A DNA stretch of 64,000 nt. It comes from Diprion similis (taxonomy: Eukaryota > Arthropoda > Insecta > Hymenoptera > Diprionidae). Shown here in pieces: positions 1 through 11,627 of the stretch (the stretch's first letter is position 1; each line of letters begins with the position of its first letter). A program made the translations under genes and the position numbers. The stretch spans positions 13,838,146 through 13,902,145 of the forward strand of contig NC_060118.1 of the NCBI RefSeq assembly GCF_021155765.1, written 5' to 3'. Below the pieces are notes generated by a model. It searched no databases. It was not told the DNA's origin and was given only the letters and a program-made list of their open reading frames with translations.

Positions 1-243
1 TGATCGGCTCACCACTTGGTATGGGGTGAATTCGAGTCGTCGAGGACCTTCTCCCACGGCTTGCTCCATTCAACGCATTGGGCTATTTCCGACCAGAATT
101 CCTCGGGCTGGTCAATCGATCGTCTGAACACGTCTTCGTATACCGCGTTCGAGTAAAGGTCCCCGTTTACAATGTTACGTCCTGGAAAGTTGTAATTTCG
201 CGTTTTTCAAAAGATAACAATAACGATCGTAGCATAGATAGGG

Positions 244-400
244 GAGAATTGGGTAAATTGGGTCCCACCGGGCAAAACGGGCTCCGTGTGTTAAAAATCA
301 TCTTTAGGCCAAAATAAGAAAAAATTTTATCTTGAGATTCCTCGAAAATCATGTTTTGGTTAACGGACCTGTTTCGCCCGTTTTGCTCTTGCCCTACGTA
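244..400. repeat. Short imperfect inverted repeat
   Basis: The word GCAAAACGGGC near 273-283 returns in inverted form as GCCCGTTTTGC near 376-386. Partial complementarity of the flanking bases (GGGTCC/GGACC-type and AAAATCAT-type words) gives an imperfect fold-back of about 150 bases. This resembles a small non-autonomous element, but no target-site duplication is clear. Confidence 0.35.
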
Positions 401-1104
401 CTACGTTCGGTAGCCGTGTCGTCGAGAGGCCAAGCCGACGTCTTACTCGTCATCGGCGGCGGTATAAAGATAGTATAAGAACGGACATGTGTTGGTGGGA
501 TCAAGGGCAGCGCCGTGTGCGTAAGGTATTATAATGCGCGGTCTGGTTTAATATTATCGAACAATGGGCGATGAATATACCACCGCAAGCGAGGACCGTT
601 GTTTCGTCAACAACTCGGTCGAAAGCGGTTAGATTTCCTCGTTGTAGAATTATTCTAGAAATGGGATTGAACAAAAACGCGAGTTGCCCGCGTAACCTGC
701 ACGCGCAACATTCTATATTCATGGTTATAAAGCGTTCGACTCGTTTGATAAAATTTCACTAAAAAAAGTTTGATTAGATTTTTCGTCCAACGAATATAAT
801 TCGAAGCGTATAAGATCGACGCCGGTATTGGTAAGCATACCGCGAAGCGGGGGCGGAATGAAAAACAAAAAACGAAAAGAGAGAGAAAAAATGAAAATAA
901 AAAACGACGACGAAGGAAATGTTTAAGTTAACCCTTTACGACCACCTTTTTTGAATCGGCTATTCAAGATTTACATTCAATTTTTGATATTTCGCTGTCA
1001 TTTTTTTTCTGCATAATTGAACTTCTGAGATGTTAATGTTGATGTTTTAAGAGGGATTATGACGATTCCGCGAATACGGTAAACGCTGTCGGTGAAAAAA
1101 TTTT

Positions 1105-1330
1105 CTGACAATGAGCTTAGATATGGCCTGATATAATTACATTTCATTACCTATAATATGGCCTTATATAACCTGATATGACCATATATAGATTCATATC
1201 TCAATAAGGGAATAAAGTAGGTCAGATCAAGTCATATCATAAAATTATATATAAGTCATATATATTTATACATAATTTTCTGATATGGCCATCTATGGGC
1301 CTATCCTACTATAATATGCGCTTATCGAAG
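1105..1330. repeat. AT-rich degenerate repeat of ATATGGCC words
   Basis: The words GATATGGCC, ATATGGCCT, ATATGACC and their inverses recur about every 20-40 bases, within strings of TATATA. Spacing is irregular, so this is a degenerate repeat cluster rather than a clean tandem array. No coding potential is visible. Confidence 0.45.
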
Positions 1331-2755
1331 AATTTTTCCACGGGTATGAATAAACAAAGTGTTGAAAATGCCTGTTTTTACAGAATAAACGTAATTGTGG
1401 GAACTAAAAATGTGGACCTCGGTGAACTTGGCATTCGAACCTAAGAACGAATAAAGCGAACAAAGTCCAAAATAGCGGAACCAATATGGCGGACTGCAAA
1501 TATAAGAATTGATCTAATTCGTTCATATCAGATCCGCCATTTTGAGTGTTTAAAATTTGTCAGATTACTCAGTTTTGAAATCAGCGACCTCGAGAACTCT
1601 TATGTACCCAGTTTCACGGAATTTGACTCGAAGGAATCTATGATCGGAGCACTGAATCGCCGATAAAAAAAGAAATATCGACCGGCGTGTGGATGAAGAT
1701 GATTCGAATGAAACTCAACTATTATGCAAGTTTGAATGCGTTGCCGGGGTTCTTCCCGCAGTAGTAAAAACTCACTGTCTCCGTTCACCACCCGGTGACC
1801 CTTGACGTGGGATTGAAACGTTGTTTTCGCGGCCTCGTCGACCCGGGGATGAACAAATTTACTGTTCACTTGTCCCAGCATCGTCTTCGTCGTCGTTACT
1901 GTTTCGTTAATACGTTCTGGATCCACGACGGTGGACGATTACGACTTCGCCAATGAATCCGCACCCTATCAACCCTCCTTTCTTCTACTACCTTTCAAAC
2001 TCGTATGAAAACGAATCTGTCGATTTCTTGCCAACGATGCCTCCGCTCAATAAGTACATCACAATTGTGAAAATTATATCTTCGATCCCTCTTTTCTTAC
2101 TATCAAAATTATTGCAACGAGCAAGACGCCAGAGTCGAGTACTGCAGCCCCGCCGACCAACTTCCAACTGACAACTTTTGAAGGAAAGCTTTGCTTAGCA
2201 CCAGGTGGAAACGCGAGGACACGTGGCTGGGGAGGACGTCACGTGACGTCCATTTCCTGGGTGACATTTCACCTCGAGTGTCCAATGGTCAGCGACTTAA
2301 TTCAAATTAGTCAATCGCTTACTCGGCGCACCTACGAAGAATTGGTCTTCTGTACCAGTTACGAACGCCGACGTCGCCGACGAAACTCATCGCGAAATTA
2401 TACTTGGTGGCGATAATTCGGAAAGGAGAAAAAAACTGATGGTTCCTTAGATCGTCATTTCTTTATTAAGTTTATGCTCGATTGAATGATCTGTCGTCCA
2501 GCCAGGTTGTAAAACTATTTGTAACATTACTGGTTAGATTCTGCAACATTGATCGGTTAAGGGGGGAAACCAGGTGAGGAGGCAGAAATTTTGGTGTTTT
2601 TCGTGAATTTTTTTAACAGGGATGGAATAATGAGAATTTGTTTAAATTTGGAGGATATTTTATTCATGTTTTGATGTACACTTTGTTATTTTTTCAAGTC
2701 ATTTCCGCCGGAAATAGTGGAGCTAGAAGCTGCTGTCCATGGACGATCGCCATCC

Positions 2756-3092
2756 GTGTTTTTTGCTGGTTGGCGTTTCCGAGGTCACAATTTTTATCTC
2801 TGATCATTACAATTTTTTTTCGTTAAAAACACATTTTCTAAGAATATGAACCTAATTGTAATCGAAAAAGTTGAAAATTGCAAGTTTTTGAGGTGTTTGA
2901 ACACAATGTCATGATTTTATACCATGTTTTTCCACCTTTTTTGCATTAAAAAAATGTTCCTAATAATAATATCGTCCCAGAGTTAGGTTCATATTCTTGG
3001 AAAATATGTTGTTAACGCTAAAAAAAAAAAAAAAAATTTGTAATGGTTACAGATAAAAATTGTGACTTCAGGAATGTCCACCAGCAAAGAAC
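2756..3092. repeat. Fold-back (MITE-like) element with about 100-bp arms
   Basis: The left arm (about 2756-2858) and the right arm (about 2982-3092) are inverted copies at roughly 80% identity by eye. Shared blocks in the same order are TTTGCTGG, GTCACAATTTTTATCT, CATTACAA followed by a T run, CGTTAA, ACATATTTTC-like, and AAGAATATGAACCTAA. About 120 bases separate the arms. No open frame is present, which fits a non-autonomous inverted-repeat element. Superfamily and target-site duplication could not be assigned. Confidence 0.6.
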
Positions 3093-3239
3093 TCAACACG
3101 CATAGTTGCAGTTTCGCCTTGGCCTCAGTGTTAGCAGCCACATAATAAATTATACCGTATAATTACGACGATGAAATTACGCGGTAATATGCGATCAACA
3201 GTGGCGTATCTAGGCTATGGAAAGCTGAGCGCATTTTCC

Positions 3240-3267
3240 GGGGGGGGGGGGGGGGGGGGGGGGGGGG
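3240..3267. repeat. Poly-G run of 28 bases
   Basis: The run is an uninterrupted G homopolymer flanked by TTTTCC and CTCGCAGG. Such a run can form a G-quadruplex and is also a classic site of polymerase slippage or assembly length error, so its exact length is unreliable. Confidence 0.8.
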
Positions 3268-6200
3268 CTCGCAGGATTGTTTGAAAGTAGTTGCACAGTT
3301 GAAAATCAATTCTTTTTTGGTAGCTTTATTAGAATGTTGACGCACGTTGAATGTCTACCAAATTATTACATTTTCTAGCTAAACAAAAAAAAACTCTCTT
3401 ACAACAGTGAGGATGTACAGAATTGTCTTGCGAATAATCTGAGGCTTTGCAGGGTGAAAGTTTATCCATGGCTTAGACACGATTTGATGTGAAAATTCAT
3501 TGTTTGAGGTCCTCTTGGCAATTTATTCAGGGGTTGTGTTAGCACATTTTGAAAAAAATCGCGATAACTTAAGAATGCATAAATTTGATGAATATACTCA
3601 ATATTTAATCATCCCGTAATAAAATTACGAAAAAAAGTACTGACTTCCAACCGACGAACTTCCTCAAGAGTACGTTATAGCCCGAAATGCTTATGAAATT
3701 TTTGCTACAATTTTCATTTTCTTGGTTAAAACCATGAAATAGAACGCAAAGAAATTATAAAATTTTGATTATCAATCATTTTTAAACGACAGGCGGTTGA
3801 GGTTTTTTTTTTTTTCTTTCTCTTCCAAAGAGTGCACTTATGGTGTACTAAAAATTTATTTATCAAAAAGAAACAGACGACAACAGATAATTTAGAGTAT
3901 ATATTTGTTTTAATTCTAATATTCATGATAATAAACAAGTGATTAATTGAAATGGAATCTGCTTTGAATTGAAAAAAAAAAATTTTTTTGAATATGGAAG
4001 TTTTCACCCCGCGTGGGTGACGGACAGGATAGAAGATCATAAAATAAAAAGTAAATTGAGTATTGGGTGTAATTTACGGTTATGATAATGAAATTTAAAA
4101 TATTCTATGCATAATCAATGGTGCATTTTAATGTAATCCAAAAATACGACAGTTTTTGCTCAAACACGATAAAGTTACGTTCCTGATAGGAAAGGCGCTA
4201 TCTTCAAGGTTGTTAGCACTGTTTTGCCTCAGTAATTAAACACGGTTCACTAATGCCAATTGAACGAAGCGAATGGTCACGATTTTATTATAGACACATA
4301 TCGAGAGTCTCAGTTAAAAGTACAAATGTCGAACGTCGAACGTCGAGGCTTACACTTTGACGTGAGATTCACGGCATGTGATTCATACTTGAACTCTCCA
4401 TTTCCGCGACACGATACGAACGTAACGAAGTGGGAGATATAATGAGTGAAATATCAGTGGATGAGTGCATATTTTCCCGATCAAAAGTTCCCGTGGACGC
4501 AAGTCCCAAAAATCAGTAGTTTTCGAAATACAGGCACGAAAAACATATTGAAAATCCAGCCAATTCCCATAAGGATTCTGCGGGATCCCTTCTCACGATT
4601 TTATATTCCGTCTAATACTGATCTGGGTGAAAATATTAAAGGTGGCAGAAAAGTGACTAATTCTAGGTTGACTCGAGGGTAATCTATTTTCTATGACAAA
4701 ACGTAGAAGCGTACAAGTAATCGATTGCGGTCCACCCTCAACTATACTCTGTATCTACGTCTGTAAATGCAAAAATGCGTGGGTGGTGAGGCGTGGAGAA
4801 CTTCGCATCAGGAGTGAGGGAGCTGTTGTAATCGGGCAGCATCTGCCTGCGATGAATTTGCATTGTTTTGAAAAACTTCAATCCTATGTCCAATAAATCC
4901 TTGCGATATTTGTCAATCTTTAATTACTAAGACTAATCCTTATTGCCAACAATAAGATATTCGTTTTATTTCTTCTTTCGCGAAAGGTGTAAGCTGTATA
5001 CTAAACGTTACAGCTGCGTGTCTGAGCCGGAGAAGAGCTACGACGTTTGTCGAGAAAGACATTGGCATGTCTTTCAACAGAAGAAGTACGCATCGTATTT
5101 TCCGAGCGTGTGAACAATTTACGGGGAATATGTATGTATGCAGATGGACGTACATGTATAAAGAGAAATACTTGGTTCACCGATGCGAAAGCGCTGGAAA
5201 CAGAACGATAACACGTATTTTAATACTTTTTCGAAGGCGTTGCGGTTATTTGTTTCGTCGCCAGCTGTACCGCAGCCAGCAGATACGTAGGTTTAACGCA
5301 AATGTACGTCGGCATGGAAGTCAAATTTATGCACGGGATGTACCGTCGAAATTTATTTTTGGACGGATCGTTTCTTTTAGTTTCTCGTTAAAAATTGTCG
5401 ACAGTCAAACCTGGCTTGCAGATCACAGAAATGTGTTAAAAAATAATCAAGTATACTGATTTAAAAAAAAATTTTTCATCATGTTTTTCCATATTCATAT
5501 AACTGTAAAGAAATCGAGAAAATGAAAAATATCGAGATTTCAACTGTATATACATCCCCCAAATTTTAGATAAATAACAAAATCCATAAATGGAAAGATT
5601 TCTTTCGGAAAAAAAGAGGCTCAAAAAATATTTGGTTCGATTTTGTATAATTGTTTAGACACTTGAATAAACAAATCAAATTTTCACGGTGAATGGTTCG
5701 TCGAATTTTTCCAAGTAACTTACAAATAATTTTTCGATCGTTATGGTGGATAAGCATTTGTTATATTTTTTATGCAATTAAAAATTTCATTTCTCTACAA
5801 TAAGGGTATCGAAGGACCCAGACAAGAATCGAGAGTAGTCCTGATTATTTTTTTGTCATTCTTGTAGGTAAGTTACGTTAGTTAATTTTGTGTAAATAGA
5901 AAATAATTTTTCTCTCCTTTCGATTTATAGTTATCGTGTTACGTCGTTTTATTTATGACCACATGACTGCCGTGTGCCTATAATGTACATAAAAAGAACG
6001 TTGAATTTATTAGACTAAGCTCGGCACCGCACGAGCATGACACGATTACCTTCAAAAAAATACACTTGCCATACCACGTATAAATAGCTGTAGAAGGCAA
6101 CTAGCCATTGTCTTTATCCGAGACTAAATAATTCTGACCTTCCCGCGAGTTGCAGGAGAAAAGTCGTCTTACGGTAGTCGTCCACGTAACCAAGACAATG

Positions 6201-9200
6201 TCTTGTAACGTGGAACGTTGAAATTGCAGTGTTAAATATATGATCTGCTGCAGCATCCGTGAAAAGATGGTGGGAAAAGCCAGGCATGAAGATATTACGT
6301 TCGTGGCAAGGCAGTATCCCCCATTTACATCTATTAGATCGGCTAGGCTAGTCTGGTTGCCGGAGGTCAGAGGGTGGAGTTTCCCCCGACGCATGCACGT
6401 GGTACGTACCTCGGAAGTAATTTTTAAAGTGCAACGACACTCGTCTCGCCCCGGCGGACTCGTAGAGTAAGTAAAAGTGTAAACAGATTGAAATTTCCTC
6501 ATTGGGGAGTAAAAGTTTTATACTTACTTCCCAGTCGCCCGACGGCTACTCCGCAGCATCCAACCGACGATTGCACACACGAAGCTCGCAGGCAGCCAGG
6601 TAATACCTTTCGATACGCTCAAGAGTTCGTTTGATATAAGCTGCTCGGCCAACGAACGCGGAGAACAAACACTCGCATCGATGGCTGTAAGACCGGAGAA
6701 AAACGAGAAGTGAGAAACATTGAAGAAGGGGTAGGACTCACGGAGTGACCCGCAAAGTCCTCAATTTTTTTTACCTCAAGCAATTTTTATCCGTAAGCTG
6801 TAAGATGCCGATGTCACAGGGACGTGCGTGTAATCATCTTGATCGGGAAAACTTTTTCACTCCCCTCGCTCTCTAAGGTCGAACTCGTGAGTTTCTCCTC
6901 CTGTTGCCTCTTCTCACCGTCTCCAAATCTTTCTTTCACGGGGTCAAGACCACTGCTGAAACCCGTCGAAAATATTGTAGGCCATAGGGAGAAGAGATGG
7001 GATAGAATAGAATGGGATTTATTTATTATCCATGAGAATGTTGGACAAAATTAAAGTTAGGACTTAGAAAGAACTGTTACAAAGAGGGAGGGAGAGGGAA
7101 AACGAAGAAGTGCAATTAGTCGTGGATGTTTCGAAGGTTCGCACGTACGTACGTCAAAGTGTTCGAAAAGAGAAAAGAATTTATTTTATTTTATTATAGA
7201 GATATTCAAGATGACTGATAAGATTTTTATAATTGAAAATCTCTCAATCGGTTAGAGCTGGGGAAATTCTGTGATAGTATCTTTTTTTAGAGAGTCAAAT
7301 CTGCATTCGGATAGTTTATAGCCCAAGCCATTCCAGAGAAAAAAAAAATTACAAAATTTCCCCATTTTTTTACGCGTTATTTAGATGGAAACAATAAAAT
7401 AGGCACCTTCAAATATCAATAATAGGAGCTCATATTCGGTTGCAAGATATTCTACTTGAGATGCTCCATCGAAATTTTGCTACGCGTTTGAAAAACAAAA
7501 ATTTTTTAATTTCTTTCGAAGACCCTAAGGTACATCCCGTCGAGCTTGAGAGTCTCGAGGAGGAAATAGGCACGTAGTTACAGGTGGACGCGAACGCGCA
7601 AGCTGGCGAGAGATGAATGATAAAGATTAAAACAAAGCCCGGCCACAGCTGGAAATGTTGGCTCCGTTATGAGGTAGGAAGTAGGCATCTACATCTCCAA
7701 TGCAGTGCGGAGTAATGAATTTTTCATCGCTACAAGAGTTGCAGGTGGGTTATGAATAAAAAAAGATAAAAGTTGAAAAACCAGAAAGAAAAAAAACCAG
7801 CAAAAAAAATTTTGGGCCTTAGGTAAGAAGGAAGATTCGATTGAATACACAAACTAGCGAATGACATTCGGCGCTAAATAGTATCACACGAATCGAAAAC
7901 GACGACGCCGTAAATTTTGTCGATTATTTATACCAATATATTTGAAAAGCAAATTCAGGCGTTGACTTTTGTTCAATGTTTAACATCGCGATAATGTCCC
8001 GGTCTTGTAAACAGAGCACTATAGGCATATAGGGTGCATATAGATCTAAGTCATGATCCGATTTTTTTCCACACAAACCGAGTAAAATCAGTCGTGCATT
8101 CAATTGGCCCAACCGCCGAACGCGTGGTTAATCAACAAAACTAATCATCTCTTCATCGGAGGGACGGGCGGACGCGACGTCGAGCCGGCGCTCGTCGATG
8201 GCGATAATCAACTGCCGATAACCAGAGTTGAAATTATAACCACGCTTGCAGCCTCGCTGCAATTACGAAAAAACGACAAAAACAAAACAAAATAAGAAGA
8301 CAAAAACAAAAAAAAAACAAAAAAAAAACCCTACGCATTTCACAAGTCCGGGACAAATGCGACTCGAGATGAAGAAAAATTCGGAAACTGTGTATATATA
8401 ATTAAAACACATTAATTATAATTACTTATTCGGGCTTCACGAGTTGCTGAAAAATATGGATGAGCCCTGATAGCCGGCTGATCGGCGCACGATGGCTCGA
8501 TTCGTAGTGCGTTGTATATTTTTCAGCGGCTTAGAAGCTGGGGTCAAAGGTCAGTGTCTTTGCTTCAAAGTCATTCTCAAACCTAATGAAATGAAAATGA
8601 AAGCGGTGATACGGATTCTATTTGTGCTACTAGTAAATAATATATGCGTTTGCGATAATTTATCACCGAGTCAAACGTAGGGAATTATTATAGGGACGTG
8701 GGTACAGCAGGTTGGTGATATACATTTGCATGCTTTTACATATAATTTATATTGCGCATGAATGTCGAGGAACTATTCAAGGGTTACAGCCAAGTTTTTA
8801 GACATTCGAAAGGATTTGACGGATCTCATGCATACCCAATGCGATTCCACGCAACGTGGAACGTCTTACTCGTCCGTACTCGTAACATTTTTTCGCGTGC
8901 CTCTGCGGATCAACGCAACTATTTTTTCAACCGATCAAAAATAGTTTTCGCCTTTAGATTTGTCTCGAGACTTGATGATTGACTGACTGAAAGAATTTCA
9001 ACATTTATTTGCCTTTGAAAAATTTTAATTCGATTCAAAAATATTCCTCAACATTAGTTAAGATATTCTGTAAAAAATTATTTCTCAAAATTTAAAACCG
9101 CGTTTGATTAGCCTCGTTAGAATCACTCAATTCTAATACGTAATTCCATACATTGAGAATGAAGCTTTTAATGAAGTTGAAGAAATTATTTACCGCTCGA

Positions 9201-11370
9201 TACGAAAGAAATAATCTCAATGACGAATTCATCGACTTTGATAAACTTAAATTTCTGGGGGCGGTTGTCGGTGATGAACGTAACGCGCGATTTTGACGCA
9301 TCTGGCTTTCGCTTTTGATCAGGCTTCAACCTGTTGAATTCGTAGGCCGAGTTCCTCGGGACCGGGAGGAGAAGGTAAGGATGAAACGCAGGATTGCACG
9401 ACGGGACGAGGAGCGGCACAGAAATGATCGAGAAAATCAATTTCAGAGACAAATTTAAGACAATTTATACGTACAGGTATGCGGAACGTGAGGAATATTT
9501 TTACGCAGGTGACTTCCGGTACCTCGGCATGTCCACCTGCCCACACCTACACATGCGATAGTGGATGTCGCAAACCTTACAACTGTTTACCAACGTACTT
9601 GGCTTTAATTGATTCTTGACATGTTTGCGAGCCTCGTGCTGCTGCCGCTCAGTTCTGTAAATTATCTAAACGTGCCGTTATCTCCTGTTGATACACCGAT
9701 TTTATTATCCGTTGATCGATTCTTTTTTTTCATCGTTTTACTCTGGCTTATCCGAACCTTATGCGAAATTTCACGTTCGAGCTTTTTTCTCCACGTAAAT
9801 TCGTTCCGAACGTTCTTTACTTCGTCCTCCATCGATGACTTCTCTTCTGGTATTATTACTCGCGCAACTTATGTACACGTATGTATATAGTAGCGATAAT
9901 TGGCCGGTTGAACGACGCGTCGATTACCTCTGCCTGACAAATTGTCAATTCCCCGACATATGATCCGGGGGGATAAAAGTTGCGGTGATGATTGGCAATA
10001 ATCGTCGACGACGTTCGATTCCTCTCGCATCTCGCCTGTACCCCAGCGTCGAGGCAAAGTTACAGCCTCGGATTCAAGTTTATCCGTCACAGGTTGAACT
10101 TGACGCCTTTCGTAAAAGCTTCGCGCTTGCAGCATCACGTACCCGGTCTCGTTGCCGGGAGAGTCTGACTCGATTCCTGTGCATGTTTAGGTGAAGGTAT
10201 ACACCAGCAGCCAACTTCGTGTTCATTAATTAAGTAAGCGTAGATCTTGCAGCAGAGTTCGGAGCCGGGATGGCGCCTCGAATAAAGCTCGCCCGATTTA
10301 TTAGGACCGAAATTTTTCTCACCAAAAGGGAATAAAGGATATCCGATCCGATTTGCTTCCTGCAGACGGAGAACGCACTTTAATAACTCCTGCATACGAG
10401 CTGCCGTCGCGGAGGGCAAGAATATCGCGTCAAAGGCCAGACGTAGGAGGTTGTTAATTGCGAGGGTTCGAAAAGGGCTTCGTCGCGAAGGTTTGATACC
10501 AGTGAACTAGACGGCGAAGAGATGATAAGGCAAAACGGAGAAATTGTTCGGCCGATGTATGGGTTTGCTCCTTGATTAACCGACGCTTACAGTCGCGATT
10601 ACAACGATCCCGGGAAAGTAACGATCAAACGCGCCGACCCGACCGTGATTATAGCCTGTAGAATATTTTTATCCTTGGAGGTATATCACGTTCCCTGATA
10701 TTAGTGTAACAATAATCACCGCGTCAACAAATTCCAATCAATTATATGGTTTGACGCGATGTCCGCCTTTCCTTATCCCCCAAAGCGTCGTATATTAGGT
10801 GCGTATCGCCTCCCAATATCGCCGACAACTACTTTCCGCGAGTGACCCTGAAACGGGGTTTAAAAACGAAACGATTCCTCGATAAAGTCAGCAGGGAAAA
10901 TACGTCGTTACGAGATGCAGCGAAAGCGAAGGTGAGAAGAAGCGAAGAGATTCGTTGCGGTTAAAATGGGAATGGTCATATTTCCCGAGGGTCGAGGAGC
11001 GGGAAGCGAAGCATCCTGGAATCGTACAGGCGTGTGTCTAACGCAAGGGTGGCCGAGGACAGGCAAAGATGAAAACAAGAAGGAAAAAAATGTCCGAGTA
11101 ATTCGCTCATTTTCAAGCTTATACGTGACGGGCTGACCGTAAAGATCTAACCTCTCGACATGCGTACACCTACAACATGTATAATGCATGTGAAACGCAA
11201 GGTCCGGCCGGTCGAATCTTATAAGTCGCTCAGCTGTCGCCGGCGTCATCTACGCGAGCAACCAGATAATATGAGCAGCGATATTATCACGTTATCAAAA
11301 TTCCAAAAGAAAAATTTGAATCGCCGCAGGCGAAAGTGGGAAGGGATTCGAGCGTCGCGACGCCCTCCGA

Positions 11371-11456
11371 CGCCCCATGGCGCCCCATGGGCGCTGGACC
11401 GCGCATGCCGACCGTCCTCGACGTATTTAAAGGGGGTTCGCACGCGATTCACCATC
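11371..11456 (+). promoter_or_regulatory. TATA-type core promoter, probably of myosuppressin
   Basis: A tandem pair of CGCCCCATGG 10-mers occupies 11371-11390. TATTTAAA lies at 11424-11431, and an initiator-like TCACTG follows about 31-33 bases later, near 11455-11460. The surroundings are GC-richer than the flanks. The spacing fits RNA polymerase II initiation near 11457. Assignment to myosuppressin is inference: it is the next + strand gene, and its start codon sits one base after a 3' splice site, so its mRNA needs an upstream exon. Confidence 0.45.
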
Positions 11457-11627
11457 ACTGTACCTTCATCCGCTGACAAGGCTTACGTTCTCTGTCGCAC
11501 TCGCTCACTCTCTGTCCGTCTGTTGCTCGGAGAGCTATCGAAGAACCGGAAGTCGCTCGAGCTTACCTAGAGGAAATCAACAGTTATCCGGAAACCATCC
11601 CGCTGCGATAATATTTTCTAATATCAG
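11457..11627 (+). other. Probable noncoding 5' exon (myosuppressin leader)
   Basis: The segment runs from the predicted initiation site to a donor-like TATCAG|GTTAGT at 11627/11628. No long reading frame starting with ATG is seen in it. If it is spliced to the acceptor at 20330, the leader would join directly to G-ATG of the myosuppressin precursor, leaving an 8.7-kb intron. This is a prediction from signals only. Confidence 0.35.

Larger units (their letters stand above)
1..11300. other. Gene-free region with repeats
   Basis: I find no supportable coding exon on either strand. Open frames are short (the longest about 130 codons), have ordinary AT-rich composition, and show no recognisable domain, signal peptide or splice-linked continuation. 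The stretch holds an inverted repeat near 244-400, an AT-rich patch of repeated TATGGCC words at 1105-1330, a fold-back element at 2756-3092, a 28-base G run at 3240-3267, and several A/T runs. It could be intergenic DNA or the intron of a gene lying outside the window. Confidence 0.5.
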
